From Candidatus Aeolococcus gillhamiae (GTDB lineage: Bacteria; Chloroflexota; Dormibacteria; Aeolococcales; Aeolococcaceae): 38,009 nucleotides of DNA. The notes under the pieces are model-generated. The model saw only the letters and a list, made by a program, of their open reading frames with translations, was not told where the DNA came from and ran no database searches. A program made the translations under genes and the position numbers. Where the stretch lies: positions 1 to 38,009 of the forward strand of contig QHBU01000070.1 in assembly GCA_003244045.1 (NCBI GenBank), written 5' to 3'. Numbering within the stretch: position 1 is the first letter of the stretch; every line of letters begins with the position of its first letter. Positions 1-9,058 of the stretch are shown here, in pieces.

Positions 1-290
1 AGCTACCCATCGTCGCCTTGGTAGGCCGTTACCCCACCAACAAGCTAATAGGCCGCGAGCCCGTCATCGAGCGGCTTGCGCCTTTTTTCACATCGGGATG
101 TCCCGTTGTGACCACATCCGGTATTAATCCTGGTTTCCCAGGGCTATCCCGAACTCGAAGGTAGGTTGCTCACGTGTTACTCACCCGTGCGCCGCTAGAT
201 ACGTGACCGAAGCCACGTACCGCGCTCGACTTGCATGTTTCATGCACGCCGCCAGCGTTAATCCTGAGCCAGGATCAAACTCTCCGAAAA
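1..290 (-). rRNA. rrs: 16S ribosomal RNA, 5' end (partial)
   Basis: The minus strand carries the universal 27F site (AGAGTTTGATCCTGGCTCAG, at 264-283), which is E. coli 16S position 8 onward, so the mature 5' end falls near 290. The other window edge lies in the conserved region around 16S position 290-300 (the stretch read as TTGGTGGGGTAACGGCCTAC). The gene continues off the left edge, so about four fifths of it is missing. A strong promoter lies about 200 nt upstream. The 16S fragment resembles Actinobacteria/Chloroflexota-type sequences, but I did not place it. Confidence 0.97.
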
Positions 291-484
291 AACGTCTGGC
301 CGGGCGAACCCAGCCTACGACGAATTCAGACGAGGTACCTCACCAACCCACGGCGAACCGTGAGCCCTAGGCCCTTTGCGGAAAGTCGTCTCCACTCTTC
401 AATTGTCAAGGTTCTCGACGCGCGCGAATCCCAACGTAGGGGAAAACGCAGCACTTCCCGGGCAGCAACGGCCGACCGGGCAAG
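291..484 (-). other. 16S rRNA precursor leader
   Basis: This is the transcribed but uncoded stretch between the probable transcription start (about 484) and the mature 16S 5' end. A segment near 400-412 reads CCTTGACAATTGAAGAG on the minus strand. It resembles the conserved leader motifs of Gram-positive rrn operons that take part in antitermination or processing; this role is inferred from resemblance only. The whole gap 291-617 has no plausible gene: it holds this leader, one or two promoters and the recR 3' flank. Confidence 0.6.
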
Positions 485-490
485 AGGGGG

Positions 491-519
491 ATCATACTCG
501 CGGGCGGGCTCGGCGTCAA
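491..519 (-). promoter_or_regulatory. rrn promoter P1 (sigma70-type)
   Basis: On the minus strand TTGACG (514-519) and TATGAT (491-496) are separated by exactly 17 nt, five of six matches to each consensus hexamer. It points at the 16S gene and would start transcription near 484. It is the best -35/-10 pair in the window. Confidence 0.8.
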
Positions 520-543
520 GTTGGCCGGGCACGGTCTGTCGCG

Positions 544-571
544 GTTATCCACCCCTTCCGGCGCGTGTCAC
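544..571 (-). promoter_or_regulatory. possible second upstream rrn promoter
   Basis: GTGACA (566-571) and GATAAC (544-549) on the minus strand have a 16 nt spacer, about 50 nt upstream of P1. Tandem rrn promoters are common, but the -10 matches only four of six positions. Confidence 0.3.
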
Positions 572-617
572 ACCATACATCGGCGCGACGGTTGTGCAGC
601 CGGATCTTCCGCGTTGT

Positions 618-1217
618 TCAGAGGGCACGGCGACCGGCGAAGGCACGTGCCACGGTCACCTCGTCCGCGTACTGCAGGTCCGCGCCGGCAGGCAGGCCAT
701 GGGCCAGGCGGGAGACTGGGATCCCTCGTGGCGCCAGGCGATCGCCGAGATAATGGGCGGTCGCCTCTCCTTCCACGTCAGGGTCGGTGGCAATCACCAC
801 CTCGCGCACATCTCCCCCGTCGAGGCGGCGCTCGAGCGCGTCAATGGTGAGCTGGTCCGGCCCCACCCCGTCGATCGGGGACAGCGCGCCTCCGAGCACG
901 TGGTACACGCCGCCGAACTCTCCGCTGCGTTCCACCGCCAGAACGTCGAGCGGTTCCTCCACCACGCACATCACCGTCTGGTCACGGCTGGGGTTGGCGC
1001 AGATCGCGCAGAGGTCGCCTTCGGCGATGAAGAAGCAGCGAGTGCAGGGTCGCACCCCGTCGTGGAGGTCACGCAGCGCCGCGGCGAGGCGCTCGGTGCT
1101 CTCCGGCGTCGCCGCCATCGAGTGGAAGGTCAGACGCTGCGCGGTCTTGGGACCGATGCCGGGCAGGCGACCGAACTCCGCGGCGAGCCGCTCCACCGCA
1201 GCCGGGATGAGGCCCAT
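618..1217 (-). CDS. recR: Recombination mediator protein RecR
   Basis: RecR works with RecF and RecO to load RecA onto SSB-coated gapped DNA. The 199 aa length is normal. It shows the N-terminal helix-hairpin-helix (GRLPGIGPKTAQRL), then a four-cysteine zinc finger (CTRC and CAIC, about residues 60-75), then a Toprim domain with the acidic glutamate in VCVVEEP and the DPD motif in VIATDPDVEGE. It is the last gene of dnaX-ybaB-recR, a widely conserved bacterial order. The start lies 4 bp after the ybaB stop, so translational coupling is likely. No rho-independent terminator is obvious after its stop. Confidence 0.97.
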   Translation of the reverse strand: MGLIPAAVERLAAEFGRLPGIGPKTAQRLTFHSMAATPESTERLAAALRDLHDGVRPCTRCFFIAEGDLCAICANPSRDQTVMCVVEEPLDVLAVERSGEFGGVYHVLGGALSPIDGVGPDQLTIDALERRLDGGDVREVVIATDPDVEGEATAHYLGDRLAPRGIPVSRLAHGLPAGADLQYADEVTVARAFAGRRAL

Positions 1218-1221
1218 CGCG

Positions 1222-1527
1222 TCAGATGAGGCCCGGTGGAAGGCCCAGACCGGCGGTCAGCTGACCCATGTGCTGAGCGGCGGCCTCGCGTGCCTTGTCG
1301 AGGGCGTCGTTGGCGGCGGCGAGGACCATGTCCGAGAGGAGCTCAGCCCCCTCCTCAAGCGCCTCTGGCTCGATGCTCACAGAGAGGATCTTCTGCTCCG
1401 CATTGGCGGTGACGGTCACGGCCCCGCCCCCGGCGGTGCCGGTGACGGTCATCTCGCCGAGTTCCGCCTGCAGCTTCGCCATGCGTGTCTGCATCTGCTG
1501 CAGCTGCTTCATCATGTTGCTGTTCAC
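1222..1527 (-). CDS. ybaB: YbaB/EbfC family nucleoid-associated protein
   Basis: This is a small (101 aa) dimeric DNA-binding protein of the YbaB/EbfC family. It is recognised from the N-terminal MMKQLQQMQTRMAKLQAEL coiled-coil helix, the GGGAVTVTANAEQKILSVSIEP core and the C-terminal AANDALDKAREAAAQHM helix. The family binds DNA with little sequence preference and is nearly always encoded between dnaX and recR, as here. It starts 27 bp after dnaX and ends 4 bp before recR. Confidence 0.95.
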   Translation of the reverse strand: MNSNMMKQLQQMQTRMAKLQAELGEMTVTGTAGGGAVTVTANAEQKILSVSIEPEALEEGAELLSDMVLAAANDALDKAREAAAQHMGQLTAGLGLPPGLI

Positions 1528-1554
1528 CGGGGCCTCCTCGAGTTTGTGGGCAGT

Positions 1555-3321
<1,767 letters not shown>

Positions 3322-3389
3322 GGTACTGAGAGTAGCGGGGCGAGAGGACGCCCGGGAGTCGCGCCGTGTCCGTCGCGGAAGGCGACAGC

Positions 3390-3471
3390 GGCGCACGAGG
3401 TGCGCCGAGGGCAGGGGTGTTCGCGGTCGGATTCACTCCGACCGCGAGAGGGGCGGGATCTGCCCGCCCCT
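3390..3471. repeat. Tandem perfect hairpins between SRP RNA and dnaX
   Basis: There are three perfect inverted repeats in 82 bp. 3390-3406 has a 7 bp stem and 3 nt loop. 3421-3447 has an 11 bp stem with loop TTCAC (GTGAA on the minus strand). 3449-3471 has a 9 bp stem with a 5 nt loop. The GTGAA-loop hairpin next to a GC-rich hairpin matches the arrangement at 17278-17347 and 35559-35631. The block lies downstream of the SRP RNA and upstream of dnaX, so terminator or mRNA-leader roles are possible. The rest of 3322-3485 shows nothing else I recognise. Confidence 0.7.
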
Positions 3472-3485
3472 GTAAGTCACTACGA

Positions 3486-3514
3486 CCCCCAGCGCGGCAT
3501 TGCCGCGCTGGGGG
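3486..3514 (-). terminator. Terminator-like hairpin after the SRP RNA
   Basis: A perfect 14 bp inverted repeat (CCCCCAGCGCGGCA and its complement) with a 1 nt spacer sits 2 nt past the last paired base of the SRP RNA. No U-tract follows on the minus strand, so it is either a U-less terminator or a 3' protecting stem. Confidence 0.6.
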
Positions 3515-3516
3515 CA

Positions 3517-3784
3517 GTCGCGCACCCCACGTCGTTGGCGCGACGCCGGCGCTCACCCGATCGTTCAGCTCGGACCAGGTTGGCTACGGCACCCCCGGGG
3601 GACCGTTTACCGCTGCTTCCTTCCGGACCTGACGGGATTCACAGACCCGGGCTGCGTAGGACCCGATCGTCAACGCCAATGCGCTCGGAGCAGACCCAAC
3701 GCCACGCCCCCTCGGTGGGGAATTCGACCCCGCTATAGCGGATTGCGGGTACAGGGCACCGCTAACGCCCCATCTAGCGCGACC
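3517..3784 (-). ncRNA. ffs: Signal recognition particle RNA, large bacterial type with Alu domain
   Basis: This is the RNA scaffold of the SRP, which binds Ffh (S domain) and directs membrane proteins to the translocon. The minus strand has the invariant S-domain loop GTCAGGTCCGGAAGGAAGCA (3608-3627). It also has an Alu domain closely like B. subtilis scRNA: TAGCGGTGCCCTGTACCCGC, then AATCCGCTATAGCGGGG (about 3730-3765). Terminal GTCGCGC (3777-3783) pairs with GCGCGAC (3517-3523), closing a molecule of about 268 nt, the size of Firmicutes 6S-type SRP RNA and not the ~100 nt 4.5S type. The 3' boundary comes from this pairing. Confidence 0.93.
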
Positions 3785-3788
3785 GCGC

Positions 3789-6197
3789 TCATTGTACCGG
3801 CACGGCGGGCGACTCAGAGCGCTTCCGGGGTGCGGGTTTGGGACGGTCGTCGACCACCGCGCGCGCCTCGCCCGCAGCCGCCTCCGGCGACGCCGGCCAG
3901 CTGAGGATGACCCGCGTCCCCTCGCCGAGGGTGCTCTCCACATCCACTCGTGCGCCGTGGGCTGACACCATCCTCTTCACTAGGGCCAGGCCCATGCCGG
4001 TGCCCCCGTACTTGCGAGTGGGGCTGTTGTCCACCTGGAAGAAACGGTCGAAGACGCGCTGCAGGTCATCGGAGGGGATGCCGATCCCCTGGTCGGCGAC
4101 CTCGATGCGCACCTCGCGCGCGACCTCGTCGGGGGCGAAGCTGACGGTCACCCGGCCGCGACCATCGCTGAACTTCACGGCGTTGTCGAGGACGGCGCGG
4201 AGCACTTGGACCAGCCGCTCGGGGTCCGCAAAGGCGGTGACCGCCTCGTCACCCTCGATGTCGACGGGGACCGGAAGACCACCCCGATACCGCTCACCCA
4301 CCAGCCCGAGCGTGTTCACGATCGTCTCGCGCAGCGGCACCTCGGCGGGGGTGAGCTCGAGGTTCTCGTCCTCCATCACCGCGTAGTCGATGATCGTCTC
4401 GACGATGTCGTAGAGGTTCTTGGCGGCCACCTGGATGTCACGCACCGCCTCCAGCTTCGGACCTTCCGCCCACATGCCCCAGCACATCTCGAGCAGGTCG
4501 GCGAGACCCACGATGGCGGTGAGCGGGGTGCGCAGCTCGTGCTGCACCGTGGCCAGGAAATCTGTCTTGAGCGAGTCGAGCTCGAGGAGCCGGCGCACCG
4601 TGTCGCGCTCCTGCTCGAACAACCGCGCGTTCTCCATCGCGATCGCGGCGTTGTTGGCGAGCACCGCGAGCACGTCGACGTCCGAGTCGTCGACCGTGAC
4701 GCCGCCCTTCGCGGCCGTCACGATGACCAGCGTTCCCACCACCCGATCCTGGTAGAACATCGGCACAGCGACCAGCGATCCGTGCTTGGCGCTGTCGAGC
4801 CGCAGCGTCTGGCCGGCCAGCACCTCGGCCAACCCCGGCCAGTCGGACAGCGGCGGAGGGTCGCCGTCGGTGGCAACGGCCTCGAGAGTGTCGGTGTCTC
4901 CCTGGCGTACCGCCAGCACCGCCGACCTCGGGCCGCCGCCGATCGACGCCGCGGTGCGCACCACCGCCTGCTGCAGGGTGGGAACCCCTGCGGTTGTCGT
5001 GGTGAGGGCACGCGACACACCGCTCACCTGCTCGAGCGCGTGGTCGAGTCGCCCACGCGCGTCCTCGATCTGGCGCACGTAGCCGGCGATCGCGTCGCGC
5101 ATCGTGTTGACGTTGGTCGCCAGCCTGCCCAGCTCGTCCTGTGAACGCACCGGGATGCCCGTCGTGTAGTCGCCACCGGCGATGCGCGCGACGCCACCCT
5201 CGAGACGCGCGATCGGTCGCTTGACGAACCGTTCCACGAAGACGATCACGGTGAATGCCACCACCAACACCAGGAAGATGGAGATGAGGGCGAGCACCAG
5301 GATGTCGGTGCGCTCATCGCCGACGAACTGCGACAGTGGCACCTCGACCCCGATGTACCCGGTCAGCTTGCCGGCGGATCCGTACACAGGAACGAAGCTC
5401 CCCGCCACCGCCTCGGTCGTGCCGGCACCCACGGGAGCGTCGTAGATCGCGCGATACGTCCCACCGGGCTGCCCCAGCGCCGTGCGCAGACCGGGGTCGG
5501 TGGGGGCGCTCCCGCCCATCGTCGGGCGGAGCTCGACGTCGGTGCGGGAGGCGGGGATGAACGCCGTCGGGAAGTTGAAGAGAGCCTGGAACCGGCTCAG
5601 CTGGAACGTCAGCGGCGCCACGTACGCCACCACGCCGACGACGCGGCCGCTGTGGGCCACCGGCAGCGCGACAACGTACGCTGGGATCTGCCCGCTGACC
5701 AGCTCCACACCGCACCCGCCGGGCACCGGACTCTGCCCCCCGCGCGCGCACTGCCCATGGCTGAGCGCCGTCTGCACCGCCGGCGGTGCCGCCATGGCGG
5801 GCACCGAGCTGCCCAGGCTCGGGGAGGTGCGGTTGTAGATAACATTGCCGCTCGCGTCGCTGAGCAGGAGTACTTCGCCGTCGAGGTCCACGGGCGTGCT
5901 CGCCGCGAAGACCGCCTGCACCGCGGACGACGGGTGCCGGGCCGCGAGCGCGCTGCCGAGCACCCGCTGAGAGGCGAGCCCGGTGGCGGCGCTGAGCGAC
6001 TGCACGCCGGTGAACCGATTGAGGACCTCGGCCATCACCCCGACGCGGTTGTCGGCATTGCTCTGGGCGGCGGCACGCGTCTGCTGCGCGCGGCTGTAGA
6101 TGAGGTAGCTGGCGACCCCGCCCACCACGATGAGCGCCAACAGGCAACCCGCCACGATCAGCTTCGTGGCGAATGACCGGCGCAGAGACTTGACCAC
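3789..6197 (-). CDS. Membrane sensor histidine kinase (Cache-HAMP-GAF-HisKA-HATPase)
   Basis: This is the sensor of a two-component system, 802 aa. Order: TM1 (about 12-34), an extracytoplasmic Cache-like sensor (36-295), TM2 (299-321), HAMP (322-380), GAF (400-525), HisKA with the phospho-acceptor His553 in VQHELRTPL, then HATPase_c with N box DNAVKFS (671), G1 DQGIGIP (702) and G2 GGTGMGL (731). The GTG at 6197 was chosen because it follows the upstream stop by 23 bp, has a GAGGCAGG ribosome site, and leads straight into TM1. The longer frame upstream overlaps the neighbouring gene. No response regulator is adjacent, so the partner and ligand are unknown. Its mate in the transcript is a secreted membrane protein that might be the sensed partner (inference). 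Confidence 0.93.
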   Translation of the reverse strand: MVKSLRRSFATKLIVAGCLLALIVVGGVASYLIYSRAQQTRAAAQSNADNRVGVMAEVLNRFTGVQSLSAATGLASQRVLGSALAARHPSSAVQAVFAASTPVDLDGEVLLLSDASGNVIYNRTSPSLGSSVPAMAAPPAVQTALSHGQCARGGQSPVPGGCGVELVSGQIPAYVVALPVAHSGRVVGVVAYVAPLTFQLSRFQALFNFPTAFIPASRTDVELRPTMGGSAPTDPGLRTALGQPGGTYRAIYDAPVGAGTTEAVAGSFVPVYGSAGKLTGYIGVEVPLSQFVGDERTDILVLALISIFLVLVVAFTVIVFVERFVKRPIARLEGGVARIAGGDYTTGIPVRSQDELGRLATNVNTMRDAIAGYVRQIEDARGRLDHALEQVSGVSRALTTTTAGVPTLQQAVVRTAASIGGGPRSAVLAVRQGDTDTLEAVATDGDPPPLSDWPGLAEVLAGQTLRLDSAKHGSLVAVPMFYQDRVVGTLVIVTAAKGGVTVDDSDVDVLAVLANNAAIAMENARLFEQERDTVRRLLELDSLKTDFLATVQHELRTPLTAIVGLADLLEMCWGMWAEGPKLEAVRDIQVAAKNLYDIVETIIDYAVMEDENLELTPAEVPLRETIVNTLGLVGERYRGGLPVPVDIEGDEAVTAFADPERLVQVLRAVLDNAVKFSDGRGRVTVSFAPDEVAREVRIEVADQGIGIPSDDLQRVFDRFFQVDNSPTRKYGGTGMGLALVKRMVSAHGARVDVESTLGEGTRVILSWPASPEAAAGEARAVVDDRPKPAPRKRSESPAVPVQ
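3791..3796 (-). promoter_or_regulatory. -10 element of the SRP RNA promoter
   Basis: TACAAT on the minus strand ends 6-7 nt before the predicted SRP RNA 5' end (3784). It overlaps the stop codon of the histidine kinase gene. No good -35 hexamer is visible 16-18 nt upstream. Confidence 0.55.
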
Positions 6198-6220
6198 CCC
6201 GCCTGCCTCGACGACGCGGG

Positions 6221-6877
6221 TCAGTCGGCGCCGGACGTCGCTGACCAGGTCCTGCGCACCAGCACCACGACGGCGCCGGCGGCGATGAGGTCGAGAAGCA
6301 GGAACAGAGGCCAGAGGTAGGGCGCCCGACCGAAGGAGATCCCCGCCAGCGGCGTCAGCTCGGCCACCGGCGGTGGCCCCGTCATCGACAGGCCGGCGGC
6401 CTCCGGCGAGCCGAGGGTGGTACCCGCCGAGGACGTGGCAGCGCCGCCGCCCACACCCACCCCTGACGCGGTCACGAACGACGAGCTGGAGGTGGGGGCG
6501 CTGCGCGACGCCGACCCCGTGTTGCCGGGGGTCTTCGTGGTGCCGGTGGTGGTGCCCGTGGTGCCGTTGTTCGGGGTGCTCGGGCACGTCGTCGTCGGCG
6601 GACAGAGCGGCGGGACCGAGCCTCTGCTGTTCAGGCCGGGAGACGTCGAGGGCGGCGTCGGCGTGGCGGTGGGCAGCCCCGGAAGCGGTGGCAGAGACGG
6701 CAGAGACGGCAGTCCGCTGAGGTTGTTCGAGCCCAGGTTCAGGGTCACGTTGAGGTCCGCGGCCGAGGCTGGCCCGGAGGCCGTCGCCGCAACCGCCGCT
6801 GCCAGCCCACCCAGGACGGCTGCGGCCAGCAACCGTCGAACCGAGCCTGTGAGTGGGTGCGGGCGAGGCCGGCGCAT
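6221..6877 (-). CDS. Secreted Pro/Thr/Ser-rich protein with C-terminal membrane anchor
   Basis: I do not recognise a family. The 218 aa product has a positively charged N-terminus and a signal peptide (LLAAAVLGGLAAAV, cleavage probably after ASA near residue 40). A low-complexity Pro/Thr/Gly/Ser region follows, with two cysteines close together (PPLCPPTTTCPS). Near the C-terminus is one transmembrane helix (WPLFLLLDLIAAGAVVVLV) and a short basic tail. It should be anchored with its stalk outside. The start at 6877 is preferred over a longer frame because TATGAT ends 6 nt before it, and the signal peptide then sits at the usual place. It lies 23 bp before the histidine kinase and is probably cotranscribed with it. 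Confidence 0.75.
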   Translation of the reverse strand: MRRPRPHPLTGSVRRLLAAAVLGGLAAAVAATASGPASAADLNVTLNLGSNNLSGLPSLPSLPPLPGLPTATPTPPSTSPGLNSRGSVPPLCPPTTTCPSTPNNGTTGTTTGTTKTPGNTGSASRSAPTSSSSFVTASGVGVGGGAATSSAGTTLGSPEAAGLSMTGPPPVAELTPLAGISFGRAPYLWPLFLLLDLIAAGAVVVLVRRTWSATSGAD

Positions 6878-6883
6878 GGGGCG

Positions 6884-6889
6884 ATCATA
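6884..6889 (-). promoter_or_regulatory. Near-leaderless -10 box for the 6221-6877 gene
   Basis: TATGAT on the minus strand, 6 nt before the ATG at 6877, with no -35 match. This spacing would give a leaderless or almost leaderless mRNA. Confidence 0.5.
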
Positions 6890-6945
6890 CGCGGCTGGTC
6901 TCCGACCGATCCTCGTCGTGTCGTTACGGACGGACGACAACCGCG

Positions 6946-7566
6946 TCAGCGCCCGCGGCGCGGCAGGCTGACTCGCGGCTCAACACCACGGGCGAGCCGG
7001 CGCAGGTTGTCGGTGTGGCGGATGGCGATCAGCGCGCTGGCGAGCCCCGCGAAGACAAGCGGCGTGCGCCTCCCCCCCCGAGCTGCCGACACCCCCGCGC
7101 CGATGGTGGCGGACGCGGCTGCAACCATCGAGCCAACCGACACGATCCGGGTGCCCACCAGGGCGCTGAGCCCCCCGGCGACAGCCCACGCCGATGCCTC
7201 GGGCGAGATCGCCAACAGCCCACCGAACGCGGTGGCGACGCTCTTACCCCCACGAAAGCCGGCGAAGACCGGCCAGGAGTGGCCCACCATCGCCGCCAGA
7301 CCGGCGCCGACCTCCCCGGCAGGGTGGGCCCCGAGAGCGCGCGCGCAAAGCACGGCGGCGGTTCCCTTGCCGACGTCGAGCGTGAAGGTCGCCCCGGCGG
7401 CGGCCGGCCCAGCGACGCGGAGCACGTTCGTTGAGCCCATGCTCCCGCTGCCCGTCTCGCGGACGTCGAGGCCCCGCGTGGCGCGGCCGAGCAGCAAACC
7501 GAACGGGATGGACCCGATCGCGTACCCCGCGGCGGCGGCGCCGACGTCACTGACCAGCCCGCTCAT
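6946..7566 (-). CDS. plsY: Glycerol-3-phosphate acyltransferase PlsY
   Basis: PlsY is an integral membrane enzyme that moves an acyl group from acyl-phosphate to sn-glycerol-3-phosphate, the first step of phospholipid synthesis. The 206 aa product has the family's GSIPFGLLLGR first helix and the loop GSGSMGSTNVLRVAG (GSGNxGATN in most homologues). A further loop, HSWPVFAGFRGGKSVATAFG (about 121-140), is the usual G-F-x-G-G-K-x-V-A-T motif. About five membrane helices are seen. A TACACT box ends 9 nt before its ATG. It lies just downstream of another lipid acyltransferase gene. PlsY needs acyl-phosphate made by PlsX, which is not in this window. Confidence 0.94.
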   Translation of the reverse strand: MSGLVSDVGAAAAGYAIGSIPFGLLLGRATRGLDVRETGSGSMGSTNVLRVAGPAAAGATFTLDVGKGTAAVLCARALGAHPAGEVGAGLAAMVGHSWPVFAGFRGGKSVATAFGGLLAISPEASAWAVAGGLSALVGTRIVSVGSMVAAASATIGAGVSAARGGRRTPLVFAGLASALIAIRHTDNLRRLARGVEPRVSLPRRGR

Positions 7567-7575
7567 GCGCGAGCG

Positions 7576-7581
7576 AGTGTA
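7576..7581 (-). promoter_or_regulatory. Near-leaderless -10 box for plsY
   Basis: TACACT on the minus strand, 9 nt before the plsY ATG. It fits the TANNNT pattern seen at other operon starts here. Confidence 0.4.
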
Positions 7582-7620
7582 CGGCGGCTCGTCCGGGTGT
7601 TGGCCACCCTCCGCGGACCC

Positions 7621-8505
7621 TCACGCCTCGTCGGTGTAGATGGGGTTGAACGGGTACCACTGCTCGGGCACCCGGAGCAGGTCCGGCTCCAGGACGGTCG
7701 CGATCCGCTGGGTGATCACCTGCTCGTCGTCGTCCCTGTTGGCGTGGAACGGCTCACGGACGTGGACGTGGTAGCCGGCGTCCGACCTCCAGCAGCTGAT
7801 CGGGACCAGCGGCGACCCGGTGAGACGGGCAAGGGATGCCGGGCCCGTGCTGAACTGGACCGGTCCGTTGCAGAAGCGCACCTCAGTCGTCGGCCCGCCC
7901 TCGGGGATGTCGGTGAGGATGGCCACCCATCGCCCTTGGCGCAGCGCCCTGATCAGCCCGCGCGCCGCCGCCTCCGGGGCGAACAGCTCCATCTGCTTGA
8001 CCTTTCGCGACCACGCCAGCAGCGCGGTGATGGACGGTGTCCCGACCGGCGCCATCACCGTGGTCACGGGATGGCCGGCGGCGAGCGCCATGCTGGCCGC
8101 GATGTCCCAGCTCCCGAAATGGGCGAGGACAAGGATGCCACCGCGACCGGCGTCGCGGGTCTTGTGCAGGTTCTCCACGCCGACGATGTGGCCGTACTCG
8201 AACATCTCGTCGAGCCCGATGGCGTGGATCCAGATGGTGTCGATGATCATGCGCGAGTAGTTGCGGTAGCTGGCGCGCGCGCGCCGCCGAGCCTCCGCTG
8301 CGGGCAGGCCGCCGGCGGCACGGCTGTGCAGGTGCGCGCACAGGCGTCGCTTGCGCGGCGGTTGGAGCGCGTAGGTGATCACGCCGGCGGCGTCGGCGAT
8401 CGCGTAGCGCCGCCGGCCGATGGCGCGCAGCCCGCGCGCCGTCGCCTCGAACGCCACCTCCATCCATCTCGGTGGCCTGGTGATGACGGTGCTGGTGTCA
8501 GCCAC
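7621..8505 (-). CDS. LpxL/HtrB-PatA family lysophospholipid acyltransferase
   Basis: This is a membrane-associated acyltransferase of 294 aa. The catalytic HX4D motif is His129-FGSW-Asp134. It is followed by family-typical segments (LFAPEAAARGLIRALRQG and the glycine-proline patch at about 215-225). In actinobacteria this family includes PatA, which acylates phosphatidylinositol mannosides; in Gram-negatives it makes lipid A. No inositol or lipid A genes are nearby, so the substrate is open. The GTG start (8505) overlaps the thioredoxin-like gene by 8 bp, and the gene is the last one of the nuo-like operon. A weak GGGTG/CACCC hairpin follows it. Confidence 0.88.
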   Translation of the reverse strand: MADTSTVITRPPRWMEVAFEATARGLRAIGRRRYAIADAAGVITYALQPPRKRRLCAHLHSRAAGGLPAAEARRRARASYRNYSRMIIDTIWIHAIGLDEMFEYGHIVGVENLHKTRDAGRGGILVLAHFGSWDIAASMALAAGHPVTTVMAPVGTPSITALLAWSRKVKQMELFAPEAAARGLIRALRQGRWVAILTDIPEGGPTTEVRFCNGPVQFSTGPASLARLTGSPLVPISCWRSDAGYHVHVREPFHANRDDDEQVITQRIATVLEPDLLRVPEQWYPFNPIYTDEA

Positions 8506-9058
8506 CGCCCGCTTTCTGCACCGCCGCGGCGAGGCCGGTCACCCCGTCGAGGCCGGCGCCCGCGTAAACGATCTTGCCATTCTTGACCAGGTATACCGTG
8601 GGCACTGCATTGACGCTGTAGGCGGCTCCCGCGGTCAGATTGGGGTCGAGCAGAAGCGGGTAGCCGCAGTGGGGCGCGTACTGCTTGTGGTACGAGGCCA
8701 CTGTCTGCGCGGAGTCCTTCGCCGCATCGACGGCGAACACCTGCGTGTTGAGCCCGCACAGCTGCGCTGCCACCTGCTGGCAGTGCGCGCAGCCCGCCTC
8801 GAAGAATTCGACGACGTAAGGCTTGCCGGCTGCCGCCGAGGCAACGGTGACGTGCGCGCCACCCACCGCCTCGAGGCTGATCGCCGGCGCGGTTGTGCCG
8901 AGGGGAAGAAGGCGCGCCTGGGGCTTGATGAACGTCACCACCAGCACCAGCCCGACCGTGCCCACCGCGAAGAAGATGATCGCTCGACGCCACTCACGCC
9001 GCGTCGGCCGCCGGGTGATCCCGAGGTAGCCGGTTGGGGGGACGCGGCGATCGGGCAT
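8498..9058 (-). CDS. Membrane-anchored thioredoxin-fold (TlpA/ResA-like) protein
   Basis: This is an extracytoplasmic redox protein of 186 aa. One N-terminal membrane helix (about 25-44) follows a basic tail. A TlpA-like domain follows, with the active site Cys90-Ala-His-Cys93 and the cis-proline region AVPTVYLVKNGKIVY (about 152-166). Two extra cysteines (Cys101 and one near 130, in HCGYPL) could form a second disulfide. ResA/TlpA proteins reduce apocytochromes or other extracytoplasmic disulfides. The ATG overlaps the nuoN stop (TGATG), so it belongs to the nuo-like operon. It may handle thiols in the membrane proteins encoded beside it, but no cytochrome maturation genes are present. Confidence 0.88.
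   Translation of the reverse strand: MPDRRVPPTGYLGITRRPTRREWRRAIIFFAVGTVGLVLVVTFIKPQARLLPLGTTAPAISLEAVGGAHVTVASAAAGKPYVVEFFEAGCAHCQQVAAQLCGLNTQVFAVDAAKDSAQTVASYHKQYAPHCGYPLLLDPNLTAGAAYSVNAVPTVYLVKNGKIVYAGAGLDGVTGLAAAVQKAGGG

Noticed and set aside
3575-3665. A small (4.5S-type) SRP RNA
   Set aside because: The core S domain fits, but flanking sequence matches the large-type Alu domain and closing helix, so the longer call replaces it.
3700-3735. A tRNA-like T-arm (GGGGTCGAATTCCCC on the minus strand)
   Set aside because: The loop lacks the TTC order and no acceptor, anticodon or D arm is found; the segment belongs to the Alu domain of the large SRP RNA.
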